Below the pieces are notes generated by a model. The model worked only from the letters and a program-made list of their open reading frames with translations, was not told the DNA's origin and made no database searches. Source: Pseudomonas sp. RIT-PI-AD (lineage in GTDB: Bacteria; Pseudomonadota; Gammaproteobacteria; Pseudomonadales; Pseudomonadaceae). Taken from it: DNA of 64,000 nt. A program made the translations under genes and the position numbers. Each line of letters opens with the position of its first letter. Positions within the stretch are counted from its first letter, which is position 1. The stretch is from NCBI RefSeq assembly GCF_025642785.1, contig NZ_JANZKU010000025.1, positions 1 to 64,000 of the forward strand. The letters are read 5' to 3'. Below, in pieces: positions 17,214 through 26,728 of this stretch.

Positions 17214-18893
17214 ATGCTGACCTTGCTCAACCTGCTCTCTGCCGTCGCCCTGCTGGTGTGGGGGACGCACATCGTGCGCACCGGCATCCTGCGGGTCTAC
17301 GGCGCCAACCTGCGGCGCCTGCTCAGCCGCAGCGTCGAACGCAAACCGCTGGCCTTCATCGCCGGGCTCGGGGTCACCGCCCTGGTGCAGAGCAGCAACG
17401 CCACCGCCTTGCTCGCCACCTCCTTCGTCGCCCAGGGGCTGATGGCGCTGTCGCCGGCGCTGACGGTGATGCTCGGCGCCGACGTCGGCACCGCGCTGAT
17501 GGCGCGGGTGCTGACCCTCGACCTGTCCTGGCTGTCGCCGCTGCTGATCTTCTTCGGCGTGATGCTGTTCCTGTCGCGCAAGCAGACCCGCGTCGGCCAG
17601 CTCGGCCGGGTGGCCATCGGCCTCGGCCTGATCATCCTGGCGCTGCAACTGATCGTCGCCGCCGCCACGCCGATGACCGAGGCCAAAGGCGTGCAGGTGC
17701 TGTTCTCCTCGCTGACCGGCGACGAGCTGCTGGACGCCCTGACCGGCGCGCTGTTCGCGATGATTTCCTACTCCAGCCTGGCCGCGGTGCTGCTCACCTC
17801 GACCCTCGCCGCGTCCAAGGTGATCTCCCTGAAGGTCGCGCTGTGCCTGGTGGTCGGCGCCAACCTGGGCAGCGGCGTGCTGGCGATGATCAGCGCCACC
17901 GGGCAGAACGCCGCCGGCCGCCGGGTGGCGCTGGGCAGCCTGCTGTTCAAGGTGGCCGGCTGCGTGCTGGTGCTGCCGCTGGTGCAACCCCTGGCGAGCT
18001 GGATGGAGCACTGGCCGATCAGCACCCAGGAACTGGTGATCGCCTTCCACGTGCTCTACAACCTGGTGCGCTGCACCCTGTGCATGCCGCTGACCGCGCC
18101 GATGGCGCGCTTCTGCACCTGGCTGCTGCCCGACCGGGTGCTGCCCGATGCCGTGGCGCGGCCGCGCCACCTCGACCCGGCGGCCCTCGATACCCCGAGC
18201 CTGGCGCTGGCCAACGCGGTGCGCGAGACCCTGCGCATGGGCGATATCGTCGAACAGATGCTGAACAACCTGCTGCAAGTGATCCAGAGCGGCGACGTGC
18301 TGCTGGGCAAGGAAATCCGCCGCCAGGACGACGACGTCGACGCCCTCTACACCGCGATCAAGCTCTACCTGGCGCGGATGCCCCGGGAAGACCTGGGCGA
18401 GCGCGACAGCCGGCGCTGGGCGGAAATCATCGAGCTGACGATCAACCTGGAGCAGGCCGGCGACCTGGTGGAGCACATGCTCAGCACCGTGCAGGATAAG
18501 AAAACCTCCCGCGGGCGCTCCTTCTCCGCCAGCGGCCTGGAGGAAATCTCGGTGCTGCACGGGCAGTTGCTGGCCAACCTGCGCCTGGCCCTCTCGGTGT
18601 TCCTCAACGGCGACGTGGAAGGCGCCAAGCGCCTGCGCCGCGCCAAGCAGCGCTTCCGCCTGCAGGAACGCCGCTTCGCCCATGCCCACGTCGATCGGCT
18701 GCACCAACAGATGGTGCAGAGCATCGAGACCAGTTCGCTGCACCTGGACCTGATCAGCGACATGAAGCGCCTGAATTCGCTGTTCTGCGCCATCGCCTAC
18801 GCCGTGCTGGACAACCCGGACGCCCCGGCGGCGGTGGGCGAGGAGCATTCCACCGAGGACGGCCTGGGCGAGGCGCGCCTGGGCGACACCTGA
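17214..18893 (+). CDS. yjbB: YjbB-type Na/phosphate cotransporter family protein with PhoU domain
   Basis: A 559-residue inner-membrane protein closely matching E. coli YjbB by eye from the first residue (MLTLLNLLSAVALLVWGTHIV). Residues about 1-310 carry two Na/Pi cotransporter repeats, each with the conserved QSSNA / SYSSLA core and GADVGTAL / GANLGSG loops. Residues about 330-540 are a helical PhoU-like regulatory domain. In E. coli YjbB exports phosphate, easing excess intracellular Pi; the same role is inferred here. GGAGG lies 9 nt before the ATG. The Pho-box-like repeat upstream hints at PhoB control. Confidence 0.92.
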   Translation: MLTLLNLLSAVALLVWGTHIVRTGILRVYGANLRRLLSRSVERKPLAFIAGLGVTALVQSSNATALLATSFVAQGLMALSPALTVMLGADVGTALMARVLTLDLSWLSPLLIFFGVMLFLSRKQTRVGQLGRVAIGLGLIILALQLIVAAATPMTEAKGVQVLFSSLTGDELLDALTGALFAMISYSSLAAVLLTSTLAASKVISLKVALCLVVGANLGSGVLAMISATGQNAAGRRVALGSLLFKVAGCVLVLPLVQPLASWMEHWPISTQELVIAFHVLYNLVRCTLCMPLTAPMARFCTWLLPDRVLPDAVARPRHLDPAALDTPSLALANAVRETLRMGDIVEQMLNNLLQVIQSGDVLLGKEIRRQDDDVDALYTAIKLYLARMPREDLGERDSRRWAEIIELTINLEQAGDLVEHMLSTVQDKKTSRGRSFSASGLEEISVLHGQLLANLRLALSVFLNGDVEGAKRLRRAKQRFRLQERRFAHAHVDRLHQQMVQSIETSSLHLDLISDMKRLNSLFCAIAYAVLDNPDAPAAVGEEHSTEDGLGEARLGDT

Positions 18894-18973
18894 GGCCCGC
18901 GCGGCGGCGCATTTGCCTCCCGCGGCGCCGCTGACCCATCATGGGCGATCCTTCTTCCGACGAGCGCCTGCCC

Positions 18974-20107
18974 ATGGACACCGCCACGCCCACCCGCGAG
19001 CCCCTGGACATCCACGCCCTGCTGCGCGTGCTCGCCGAGCGCGAAGGCTCGGACATGTTCTTCAGCGTCGGCGCCCCGCCGCACATCAAGCTCGATGGGC
19101 AGAACCAGCCGCTCGACCTGCCGCCGCTAACCCCGCCCCAGTTGCGGCAGATGGCCGACGCATTGATGAGCGAGGACCAGCGCGCCGAGTTCGCCCGCGA
19201 ACTGGAGCTGGACCTGGCGGTGGGGGTGCCCCAGGTCGGGCGCTTCCGGGTGAACATCTACCGCCAGCGCGGCGAAGTCGGCATGGTGGTGCGCCACGTG
19301 AAGAGCCGGATTCCGCCGATCGCCGAGCTGGGTCTGCCGCCGGCGCTGGAAAAGCTCGCGCTGTTCGACCGCGGCCTGATCCTGGTGGTGGGCGCGGCCG
19401 GCTCGGGCAAGTCCACCACCCTCGCTGCCATGCTCGACCACCGCAACGCCCGGCGCAGCGGGCATATCGTCTGCATCGAGGACCCGATCGAGTTCATCCA
19501 CCGGCACAAGCGTTCGCTGATCGACCAGCGCGAGGTCGGCCTCGACACCCACAGTTTCGCCGCGGCCCTGCGCAACGTGCTGCGCGAGGCGCCGGACGTG
19601 ATCATGCTCGGCGAGATACGCGACCTGGAAAGCATGCAGCACGCCCTGCACTACGCCGAGACCGGCCACCTGTGCATCGCCACCCTGCACGCCACCAGCA
19701 GCACCCAGGCCATCGAGCGCATCGTGCATTTCTTCCCGGAGAACGCGCGCCCGCAGGTGCTCGCCGACGTCGCCCAGAACCTCCTGGCGGTGATCGCCCA
19801 GCGCCTGGTGCCGGGGCGCGAACGCAAGCGGGTGGTGGCGGTGGAGCTGCTGCTGGGCACCCCATACCTGCGCGACCTGATCAAGCGCGACGAACTCACC
19901 GCCCTCAAGGACGCCATCGGCCAGGCGCCGGAGCAGGGCCTGCAGACCTTCGACCAGCACCTGTTCGCGCTCTTCGAGGCCGGCCATATCACCCTGGAGC
20001 AGGCGCTCAAGCACGCCGACTCGCGCACCGACCTGTCGCTGAAGGTCCGCCTGGAGGGGCGCGCCGGCGACGAAGCCGAGGCATCGGGCAGCGGGCTCGA
20101 CCTGTAG
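18974..20107 (+). CDS. PilT/PilU-type pilus retraction ATPase, stand-alone paralogue
   Basis: A secretion-type hexameric ATPase of the PilT/PilU family, which powers type IV pilus retraction. The 377-residue product has an N-terminal PAS-like domain (ALLRVLAEREGSDMFFSVG), Walker A GAAGSGKSTT near residue 140, Asp box CIEDPIEFIH, Walker B VIMLGEIRD and His box HLCIATLHAT. NLLAVIAQRLVP and TFDQHLFALFEAGHI resemble PilU more than PilT. No other pilus gene is nearby, whereas true pilT-pilU are adjacent to each other, so this is probably an extra paralogue. An in-frame ATG at 18941 would add 11 residues; neither start has a strong ribosome site. Confidence 0.85.
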   Translation: MDTATPTREPLDIHALLRVLAEREGSDMFFSVGAPPHIKLDGQNQPLDLPPLTPPQLRQMADALMSEDQRAEFARELELDLAVGVPQVGRFRVNIYRQRGEVGMVVRHVKSRIPPIAELGLPPALEKLALFDRGLILVVGAAGSGKSTTLAAMLDHRNARRSGHIVCIEDPIEFIHRHKRSLIDQREVGLDTHSFAAALRNVLREAPDVIMLGEIRDLESMQHALHYAETGHLCIATLHATSSTQAIERIVHFFPENARPQVLADVAQNLLAVIAQRLVPGRERKRVVAVELLLGTPYLRDLIKRDELTALKDAIGQAPEQGLQTFDQHLFALFEAGHITLEQALKHADSRTDLSLKVRLEGRAGDEAEASGSGLDL

Positions 20108-20230
20108 ATGGCGGCGCAGGCGGCCGGCGAGGCCGGCGCTTCCATCGGTCGATTCGCCGGCCGGCGCCGTGCGCGGCGGCCGGGAAACCCGCTATGCTGG
20201 CCGCCTTCAACCGCTCGTCGCCCGCACCCC

Positions 20231-21622
20231 ATGCGTTATCTGCTTAGCCTGCTGCTCCTGCTGACCCTTCCCCTGCATGCCGAAGACCGTCTCCAGGCGG
20301 AAGGCTATCTGCTGGAAAACGGTCTGCAGGTGCTGCTCAAGCCGACCGCGCAACGCGGGCACGTGTCGATCCGCCTGGTGGTGGGCGTGGGTTTCGACGA
20401 TTTCTCCTGCGCCGACCAGGAACTCCCGCACCTCCTCGAACACCTGTTCTTCAGCGGCCTGGACGGCGGCGACGAGGCCGAGCTGGAAACCCGCATGCAG
20501 GCCCTCGGCGGCGAATGGAACGCCTTCACCGGCGAAAGCGACACCGCCTACCTGATCGAGGCGCCCGCCGAGCGCCAGCGCCAGGCCCTCGACCTGCTGC
20601 TCGACGTGCTCCAGCGCACCCGCCTCACCGACGCCAACGTCGCCGAGGTCAAGCGCATCGTGCAGCGGGAGAGCGGCGGCCATTATTCGCACCTGGAGCG
20701 CTGGCTCGACCGCCAGGACCTGGTGGGTCGCGAGGCCCACCAGCAGTTGGCGGTCGAACTCGGCCTGGCTTGCGCCGAGCGCCCGCAGGTGGCCAGCCTC
20801 GGCCGCGACCGCCTGGAGGCCCTGCGCCACGACTGGTACGTGCCGAACAACATGACCCTGATCCTGGTGGGCGACCTGGACCCCTTGCTGCCCGCGCACA
20901 TCGAACGGCGCTTCAGCGACCTGGTGGAAGGCCCGCAGATGGAGCGCCGCGCGCTGCCCCACGTGCGCCACCAGGCTGCCCCGCGGCGGACCCTGCGCCA
21001 GGGCCTGTTCGGCGAAAGCGCCAAGCTGCACTGGATCTTCCGCGAACCTGCCCTGGACAGCGCCGACAACCCGACCTGGGAACTGCTGCGCGACTACCTG
21101 GAGTGGGCACTGTACCGGCGCCTGCGCATCGAGCGCGGGCTGTCCTACGGCCCCTGGAGCGAGCGCAGGGCCTACGGCGAGGAAAGCTTCATCAGCCTGA
21201 ACGCCGACCTCGAGCGCGGCGACGTCGGCCGCGCCGAGCGGGTCATGGCCGAATTGCTCGACGAACTGCGCCGGGATGGTCTGGACCCCGCCACCTTCGA
21301 ACGCCTCAAGGCCGCCGCCGTCGCCCGCCAGGCCTGGGCGATCCAGGGCGACAGCGACCTCGCCGATCATTACTGGTACGCCCTCGGCGACTTCGAGGAC
21401 GGCCGCTTCGGCGACGACAAGGCCCGCCTCGGCGCGGTCAGCCTCGACCAGGCCAACCGGGCGATCCAGCGGCTGCTGGAACGACCCGGCTACCTGCGCA
21501 TCGAGAAGCCCTGGCTGGGCTTCACCAGCCTCTACGGGCTGGCCGGCGGGCTGTCGCTGGTGATCCTGATGGGCTTGGCGCTGGGCCTGCGCGCCCGGCT
21601 GCGACGCGCGAACCGCGGCTGA
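20231..21622 (+). CDS. M16 (insulinase-family) zinc metallopeptidase homologue, membrane-anchored
   Basis: A 463-residue protein with a Sec signal peptide (MRYLLSLLLLLTLPLHA) and an M16 peptidase domain. The inverted zinc motif HxxEH is intact (LPHLLEHLFFSG), with the downstream acidic region GEWNAFTGESDTAY typical of the family. An M16_C-like half follows (ALRHDWYVPNNMTLILVGDL). Near the C-terminus is one transmembrane helix (LAGGLSLVILMGLALGL) with a basic tail, so the protease probably faces the periplasm while held in the inner membrane. It follows the PilU-like gene by 123 bp on the same strand. The substrate is unknown. Confidence 0.85.
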   Translation: MRYLLSLLLLLTLPLHAEDRLQAEGYLLENGLQVLLKPTAQRGHVSIRLVVGVGFDDFSCADQELPHLLEHLFFSGLDGGDEAELETRMQALGGEWNAFTGESDTAYLIEAPAERQRQALDLLLDVLQRTRLTDANVAEVKRIVQRESGGHYSHLERWLDRQDLVGREAHQQLAVELGLACAERPQVASLGRDRLEALRHDWYVPNNMTLILVGDLDPLLPAHIERRFSDLVEGPQMERRALPHVRHQAAPRRTLRQGLFGESAKLHWIFREPALDSADNPTWELLRDYLEWALYRRLRIERGLSYGPWSERRAYGEESFISLNADLERGDVGRAERVMAELLDELRRDGLDPATFERLKAAAVARQAWAIQGDSDLADHYWYALGDFEDGRFGDDKARLGAVSLDQANRAIQRLLERPGYLRIEKPWLGFTSLYGLAGGLSLVILMGLALGLRARLRRANRG

Positions 21623-21721
21623 GGCTGCCTCGGGGGTGCGCCTGGGACCGGGTGCCGACTTGGGCGTCGGCCCCGGATCGCCGGATACGGCGGCGCGGAC
21701 CGCAACCGGCGGCCAGCCCTT

Positions 21722-21970
21722 TCAGCGGCGACGCGTCGCCCGCCGAATCGCCAACCAGGTCAGGATCGCCACCAGCACCAGCGACACGGCGAACATCAGC
21801 AGCAACTCCAGGTCGGCCACCTGCTCGCCGCTTCGCGTGCCATAGGCCTCGCTCAGCCAGGCGGCCAGGGAGGCGGGCGGCGTGGGCAACAGGTCGGGAT
21901 GGCGGGCCCAGAAGGTGGTCAGCAGCAGGGCGGCCAGTACCGCCAGGACCGCGGTGACGAGCTTCTTCAT
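21722..21970 (-). CDS. Small two-helix membrane protein, unknown
   Basis: An 82-residue protein beginning [21 protein letters not shown], a hydrophobic helix, and a second one near the end ([20 protein letters not shown]) followed by RRATRRR, which would sit in the cytoplasm. The start at 21970 is chosen because the helix begins there; open frame continues upstream to 22054 but is hydrophilic and unlikely. I do not recognise a family. Confidence 0.6.
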   Translation of the reverse strand: MKKLVTAVLAVLAALLLTTFWARHPDLLPTPPASLAAWLSEAYGTRSGEQVADLELLLMFAVSLVLVAILTWLAIRRATRRR

Positions 21971-22274
21971 TGCACGGCGATCCTTCCGCAGGCCTTGAGC
22001 GATGATTCCGGCACGACGATCTGCGCCAAGTCCTTGGTTACCCCGGCTGGCCATTCAGGCTGGACGTGCGTTCGATCATGTTTCCGCTTCCGTGCCGGTC
22101 GATCCGCGCAGGGTCATGCAGGACGACTGCGCGTTAGGCGACGCGCGACACATAATGGCGGCCAAGGCCTTGGCGGATCGACCTTTCGTCTGCCCGGCGC
22201 CGACTCACGGGGCCGTTCTCGCGGCGTCCCTGTCATAAAGGTTCCTATCCCGAGAGAGTGCCGCGCAGCCGATC
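21971..22274. other. Divergent intergenic region with a 14-bp palindrome
   Basis: About 300 bp between the small membrane protein and the DUF5924-type gene, with no believable ORF. It contains a perfect 14-bp palindrome, GCCAAGGCCTTGGC, at 22161-22174, about 100 bp before the rightward gene; it could be a regulator site but matches no motif I know. Confidence 0.4.
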
Positions 22275-23387
22275 ATGACCCCCTCCGCCCTCGCCCCGTC
22301 GATCTGGAAAACCCGCGCCCTGGCGCTCTTCGCGCTGATCGAGCGCTATCCGCGGCTCATCGCCCTCTATGGGTTCGTCTCCGGGGTGGCGAGTTTCTTC
22401 ATGGTGGACCGGGGCGCGCGACTGGCCACCCTGATCGCCGCGATCATGCTGGTGAGCTGGCTGCTCCTGCTGCTGGAAAGCCTGGTTCGCCGCCTGGTGG
22501 CGCGCCTGAGCGGCTGGGAGCTGCCGCCCCCGCTGCTGCGTTTCGCCACGCAACTGATTCACCAGGAAAGCCTGTTCTTCGTCCTGCCGTTCTTCCTGGT
22601 GACGACCAGCTGGAACAGCGGGCAGTCGCTGTTCACCGGGCTGCTGGTGGTGGCGGCGCTGGTGTCGGTGATCGACCCGCTGTATCACCAACGCCTGGCC
22701 AACCGGCGCTGGCTGTACCTGGCCTTCCATACCCTGACGCTGTTCGCGGTGCTGCTCACCGCCTTGCCGATCATCCTGCACCTGAGCACCGCGCAGAGTT
22801 ACCCGCTGGCCCTGGGCATCGCCGTGCTGTTGTCGTTCGCCAGCCTCTACAGCGTGATGCGCGTGCGTCGCTGGCGCGGCCTGGCGTTGATCGGGCTGAC
22901 GCTGTTGCTGGGCCTGGGCGGCTGGCTGGCGCGGGTCTGGGTGCCACCGGCCACCCTGTGGCTGACGGAGGTCGCGGTGACCACCCGGATGGACGACGGC
23001 AACCGCACCCCCGGCGACAGCGTGCACGACCTGGACATCGCGCAGCTCCGCGCCCAAGGCCTGTTCGCCTACACCGCGATCAACGCCCCGCGTGGGTTGA
23101 ACGAGCGCATCTATCACGAGTGGTGGCACAACGGCGAGCCGATCGACCGCATCGCGCTGGACATCCACGGCGGGCGCAAGGCGGGCTATCGGGCCTGGAC
23201 CCACAAGCAGAACTTCCCCGACGACGCCGAGGGCCGCTGGCAGGTGAAGGTGCTCACGGAGGCGGGGCAAATGATCGGCACCCTGCGCTTCCATGTCAGC
23301 GGTCCGAACGAAGCCGCCGACGACGCGGCCTCCAGCGACGACCACGCCGCCGCCGTCGTGCCGCTGCCTCAGCCGAAGAACCAGTAG
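22275..23387 (+). CDS. DUF5924/DUF2914-type membrane protein
   Basis: A 370-residue protein with about seven to eight hydrophobic helices in residues 20-230 and a soluble C-terminal domain (residues about 235-345) of the DUF2914 kind, with conserved [30 protein letters not shown]. The C-terminal tail is acidic and Ala-rich. The family is widespread in proteobacteria but has no assigned function. The weak ribosome site GAGAGAG precedes the ATG. Its last 19 bases overlap the end of the convergent SpmA/SpmB-like gene. Confidence 0.75.
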   Translation: MTPSALAPSIWKTRALALFALIERYPRLIALYGFVSGVASFFMVDRGARLATLIAAIMLVSWLLLLLESLVRRLVARLSGWELPPPLLRFATQLIHQESLFFVLPFFLVTTSWNSGQSLFTGLLVVAALVSVIDPLYHQRLANRRWLYLAFHTLTLFAVLLTALPIILHLSTAQSYPLALGIAVLLSFASLYSVMRVRRWRGLALIGLTLLLGLGGWLARVWVPPATLWLTEVAVTTRMDDGNRTPGDSVHDLDIAQLRAQGLFAYTAINAPRGLNERIYHEWWHNGEPIDRIALDIHGGRKAGYRAWTHKQNFPDDAEGRWQVKVLTEAGQMIGTLRFHVSGPNEAADDAASSDDHAAAVVPLPQPKNQ

Positions 23388-24595
23388 CAGACCCCGATCG
23401 ACGCCAGGACTCCGGCGAGGTCCGCCAACAGGGCGCAGCCGACGGCGTGGCGACCGCGCTGGATACCCACCGCGCCGAAGTACACGGCGAGTACGTAGAA
23501 GGTGGTCTCCGTGCTGCCCTGGACGGTGGCGGCGACCAGCGCGGGGAAACTGTCGACCCCCTGGCTCTGCATGGTCTCGATCAGCATCGCCCGCGCCGCG
23601 CTGCCGGAGAACGGCTTGACCAGCGCGGTGGGCAGGGCATCGACGAAGCGCGTGTCCCAGCCGAACCATTCGATCAGCGCGCGGATAGCGTCGAGCCCCA
23701 GATCCAGGGCGCCCGAGGCACGCAGCACGCCCACCGCGCAAAGCATGGCGATCAGATAGGGCAGCAACCCCTTGGCCACGTCGAAGCCTTCCTTGGCGCC
23801 GTCCACGAAGCTTTCGTAGACCGGCACTTTCCTCAGCGCGCCGGCAAGCAGGAACAGCAAGATCAGGCCGAACAGCACCAGGTTGCCCAGCAACGAGGAC
23901 AAGGCCGCCAGGGCCGTGGCGGACAGCCCGGCGAGCACCGCCATGAAGCCGCCGAGCAGCAGCGCGCCCGGTACCAGGTAGGCCAGCACCCGCGGGTCCC
24001 ACAGGCGCAGGCGCTGCATGAAGGCCACCGACAACAGGCCGACCAGGCTGGAAACGCTGGTGGCCAGCAGGATCGGCAGGAACACCAGGGTCGGGTCGTG
24101 GGCGCCCTGTTGCGCGCGGTACATGAAGATCGATACCGGCAGCAGGGTCAGCGAGGACGCGTTCAGCACCAGGAACAGGATCTGCGCATTGCTCGCGGTG
24201 TGGCCGAGGGGGTTGAGCTCCTGCAGGGCCTTCATGGCCTTCAGTCCGATGGGCGTGGCCGCGTTGTCCAGGCCCAGGCCGTTGGCGGCGAAATTCAGCG
24301 TGATCAGGCCGAGGGCGGGGTGGCCGGGCGGTACCTCCGGCATCAGCCGCGAGAACAGCGGGCCCAGCAGGCGCGCCATGACGTCCACCACGCCGGCACG
24401 CTCGGCGATGCGCAGGAAGCCGAGCCAGAGCGTGAGGGTGCCGAACAGCAGGACCATCACCTCCACCGACAGCTTGGCCATGGCGAACAGGCTTTCCACC
24501 ATCGCCGCCCAGACGCCGGGATCGCCGCCGATCCAGCGCACCAGCGCGGAAATCGCCGCCACGGCGAAAAAACCCAGCCACAAGCCGTTGAGCAT
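23369..24595 (-). CDS. Nucleoside-recognition (SpmA-SpmB fusion) membrane protein
   Basis: A 408-residue inner-membrane protein built as a fusion of two Gate/nucleoside-recognition units. The N-terminal half matches SpmA ([21 protein letters not shown], the most conserved stretch) and the C-terminal half resembles SpmB ([29 protein letters not shown]). In Bacillus the separate SpmA and SpmB act in spore core dehydration; in Gram-negatives the fused form is common and its transported solute is unknown. The start at 24595 ([10 protein letters not shown]) is chosen because upstream frame is hydrophilic. Confidence 0.85.
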   Translation of the reverse strand: MLNGLWLGFFAVAAISALVRWIGGDPGVWAAMVESLFAMAKLSVEVMVLLFGTLTLWLGFLRIAERAGVVDVMARLLGPLFSRLMPEVPPGHPALGLITLNFAANGLGLDNAATPIGLKAMKALQELNPLGHTASNAQILFLVLNASSLTLLPVSIFMYRAQQGAHDPTLVFLPILLATSVSSLVGLLSVAFMQRLRLWDPRVLAYLVPGALLLGGFMAVLAGLSATALAALSSLLGNLVLFGLILLFLLAGALRKVPVYESFVDGAKEGFDVAKGLLPYLIAMLCAVGVLRASGALDLGLDAIRALIEWFGWDTRFVDALPTALVKPFSGSAARAMLIETMQSQGVDSFPALVAATVQGSTETTFYVLAVYFGAVGIQRGRHAVGCALLADLAGVLASIGVCYWFFG

Positions 24596-24805
24596 GAAGG
24601 TACCTCGCGAACGGAGAGGCCGGATGATAGCGGCGCCCACCGCCCCACGCCAGGAAGCCGGGGTGGAAGAAACTTTAGGCCGTCGGCGGGGGACGAACGC
24701 TCATCGCCCGCTGACGCAGGGGCGGAGGAAGGCGGCCGGGAAAATAGCCCTTTCGAACGCTTCCCGCCGCTCGTTCGACGACTGCTTCGACTCCGGAGAC
24801 TCCCG

Positions 24806-25402
24806 ATGAAAAAGATCCTGGTGCTGTATTACTCGATGTACGGCCATATCGAACGCATGGCGCAGGCCGTGGCCGAGGGCGCGCGCAGCGTGGAGGGCGT
24901 CGAGGTGACGCTCAAGCGAGTGGCCGAGACCATGCCGGAAGACGTCGCCCGTCAGGCCGGCGCCAAGCTCGACCAGGCCGCGCCCGTGGCGACGCCGCAA
25001 GAGCTGGCCGATTACGACGCGATCATCTTCGGCAGCCCGACCCGCTTCGGCAACATGACCGGGCAGATGCGCACCTTCCTCGACCAGACCGGCGGCCTCT
25101 GGGCCCAGGGCAAGCTGGTCGGCAAGATCGGCAGCGTGTTCACCAGCACCGGTACCGGCGGGGGTTCGGAGACCACCATCACTTCGTTCTGGAACACCCT
25201 GGCCCACCACGGCATGTTGATCGTGGGCACGCCCTACATCATCCCGGAGCTATCCGACATCAGCGAACCGCGCGGCGGCTCGCCCTATGGCGCCGCCACC
25301 CTGGCGGGGGCCGACGGTTCGCGCCTGCCCAGCGACAAAGAACTGGCCATCGCGCGGTTCCAGGGCAGCCATGTCGCCAAGCTGGCGGTACGCCTGCACT
25401 AG
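24806..25402 (+). CDS. wrbA: NAD(P)H:quinone oxidoreductase WrbA
   Basis: A 198-residue flavodoxin-like FMN enzyme that reduces quinones by two electrons, protecting against redox cycling. FMN-binding motifs are clear: [13 protein letters not shown] at the N-terminus, the [12 protein letters not shown] loop, and [13 protein letters not shown]. The C-terminus [14 protein letters not shown] is typical. Length equals the family norm (about 198). GGAG lies 8 nt before the ATG at 24806. Confidence 0.95.
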   Translation: MKKILVLYYSMYGHIERMAQAVAEGARSVEGVEVTLKRVAETMPEDVARQAGAKLDQAAPVATPQELADYDAIIFGSPTRFGNMTGQMRTFLDQTGGLWAQGKLVGKIGSVFTSTGTGGGSETTITSFWNTLAHHGMLIVGTPYIIPELSDISEPRGGSPYGAATLAGADGSRLPSDKELAIARFQGSHVAKLAVRLH

Positions 25403-25474
25403 GCCGGAAAGCCATCGGTCGAACGATCGATCTGGAAGAGCTGAAAAGAAGGTCGGACGGAATCGCCCTGACCC

Positions 25475-25513
25475 TGCTGCGATCGGGGTTGGCGCTCGCC
25501 AACCCCGACAGCA
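25475..25513 (+). terminator. Two-tier hairpin after wrbA
   Basis: A 9-bp perfect stem CGGGGTTGG / CCAACCCCG (25484-25492 with 25499-25507, loop CGCTCG) is enclosed by a second stem TGCTG / CAGCA (25475-25479 with 25509-25513), separated by an uneven internal loop. No T run follows. It is probably the 3' end of the wrbA transcript. Confidence 0.45.
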
Positions 25514-25634
25514 GTGCCTGACCTGGCCCGCGCAGCGGAGGTACTCCCTGTACCCCTAGGTCGCTCCGAACGGATTCAGAACAACCCGGCCCCTTGGTCG
25601 GGTCCCCCACCGGGGACCTGGATTCCAAGCCGAT

Positions 25635-26096
25635 TCAGTACCACTCCGGATCGGCTTTGAGACGTTCGTCGAGCACGCGCTTGACGTTCTCGTCGGGCTT
25701 GCCCAGCCAGCGGAAGTCGGCGTGCTTGCTGGGCGACTTGTCGGCGGGCAAGGCCTCCGGGATATGCACGTAGAGCGCGTAGGCCTCGTCCTTGTCCCAA
25801 CTGAACGCCACATAGAGCTTCTGCGAAGCGCAATGCGGCGTGTCGCACAGGCTGCCCACCAGATACTTGTCGCCTTTGTCGTCGACCGCGGTCATCGGGC
25901 TGGCGGTACCCGACAGGTTCATCACCCAATCGGGCAAACGACTCTCCCGCTTGACCAGGGACTGCCATGTCGCGCGGTACTCGGCGTCGCTGCCGAGCAA
26001 CTGGTTCAGTCGATACTGCCCGTCGTCGTTGGCAGCGTTCGCCTGTGCAGCCGTCCACGCGGCGAACAGCAGGAGCCCGCCGGTACGCCATTTCAT
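25635..26096 (-). CDS. ivy: Ivy-family inhibitor of C-type lysozyme
   Basis: A 153-residue periplasmic protein that blocks host (vertebrate) lysozyme. It has a signal peptide (MKWRTGGLLLFAAWTAAQANA) and the hallmark disulfide-closed loop, here CDTPHC (C84 and C89), equivalent to the CKPHDC inhibitory loop of E. coli Ivy with His as the active-site plug. SQKLYVAFSWDKDEAYAL and PEWY at the end are typical. P. aeruginosa carries an Ivy paralogue at the same place, before the DUF1328 gene and algB. The start is ATG at 26096; a TTG two codons upstream is ignored. Confidence 0.9.
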   Translation of the reverse strand: MKWRTGGLLLFAAWTAAQANAANDDGQYRLNQLLGSDAEYRATWQSLVKRESRLPDWVMNLSGTASPMTAVDDKGDKYLVGSLCDTPHCASQKLYVAFSWDKDEAYALYVHIPEALPADKSPSKHADFRWLGKPDENVKRVLDERLKADPEWY

Positions 26097-26102
26097 CCGC
26101 AA

Positions 26103-26264
26103 CTACCCGCGACGGCGGCCGAAGATGAAGGACAGTACGAAGAGCACCAGGAACAGGACGAAGAGGATTTTCGCGATACCGGCCGCGGTACCTGCGATGC
26201 CACCAAAGCCCAGGACGCCGGCGACGATTGCGATGACCAGGAAAGTCAGAGCCCAACTCAGCAT
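26103..26264 (-). CDS. DUF1328 (YtjA-like) small membrane protein
   Basis: A 53-residue protein of two hydrophobic helices: [20 protein letters not shown], then [16 protein letters not shown] and [13 protein letters not shown], ending GRRRG. This is the DUF1328 family, often induced by envelope or osmotic stress. AAGGAG lies 8-9 nt before the ATG. It sits 6 bp upstream of the ivy start, so the two are probably one transcript. Confidence 0.9.
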   Translation of the reverse strand: MLSWALTFLVIAIVAGVLGFGGIAGTAAGIAKILFVLFLVLFVLSFIFGRRRG

Positions 26265-26352
26265 GATGTATCTCCTTCAACGGTTTTATAGGTAACGCCT
26301 TGGCCTTGATGCCCGACAAGGCGTCGGGACAGGCCGGAAATCTTTTCGAACC

Positions 26353-26622
26353 TCAGAACACCCAGGTGTCCTGCCGTGGCTTGGCAACCCAGGCGACCGG
26401 GCTGGACGACCCGACCGTGTCGGCATCGGCCGACTTGGGCTCGGCGCGGCCCTGGCTTTCGCCCGGTACGAACGGCGTCGATACGGGCGGAAGCGTGGGC
26501 TGCATCGGTTGCACGGCATTGAGGCGACCATTCAACCGGTGTTCCACGAACACCAAGCTGACCAGCGCGACGATCACCAGAAGGATCCAGATGGAACGCT
26601 CGCTGATACGACGGCTTTTCAT
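26353..26622 (-). CDS. Small single-pass membrane protein, unknown
   Basis: An 89-residue protein with a basic N-terminus (MKSRRISERS), one transmembrane helix (IWILLVIVALVSLVFVE) and a Pro/Ser-rich tail predicted to be periplasmic. The ATG at 26622 has GAGG 7 nt upstream; an in-frame GTG four codons earlier is less likely. No family recognised. It lies between the ferritin-like gene and the DUF1328/ivy pair on the same strand, which suggests a shared stress role, but that is inference. Confidence 0.65.
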   Translation of the reverse strand: MKSRRISERSIWILLVIVALVSLVFVEHRLNGRLNAVQPMQPTLPPVSTPFVPGESQGRAEPKSADADTVGSSSPVAWVAKPRQDTWVF

Positions 26623-26728
26623 GGAGCACCTCACAGCGCATCGGCGCGTTCGAACGAAAACAAAGAATCTGTAAAAACCAATAGAAAGCCCTCGGAGCGG
26701 ATCGGGGCGTCCCTGCCCCGGCTCGGTA

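Noticed and set aside
25544-25645. Short direct repeats (GATTCAGAAC / GATTCAGTAC) downstream of ivy
   Set aside because: Only about 9 matching bases in two copies, one of them overlapping the ivy stop region; likely chance.
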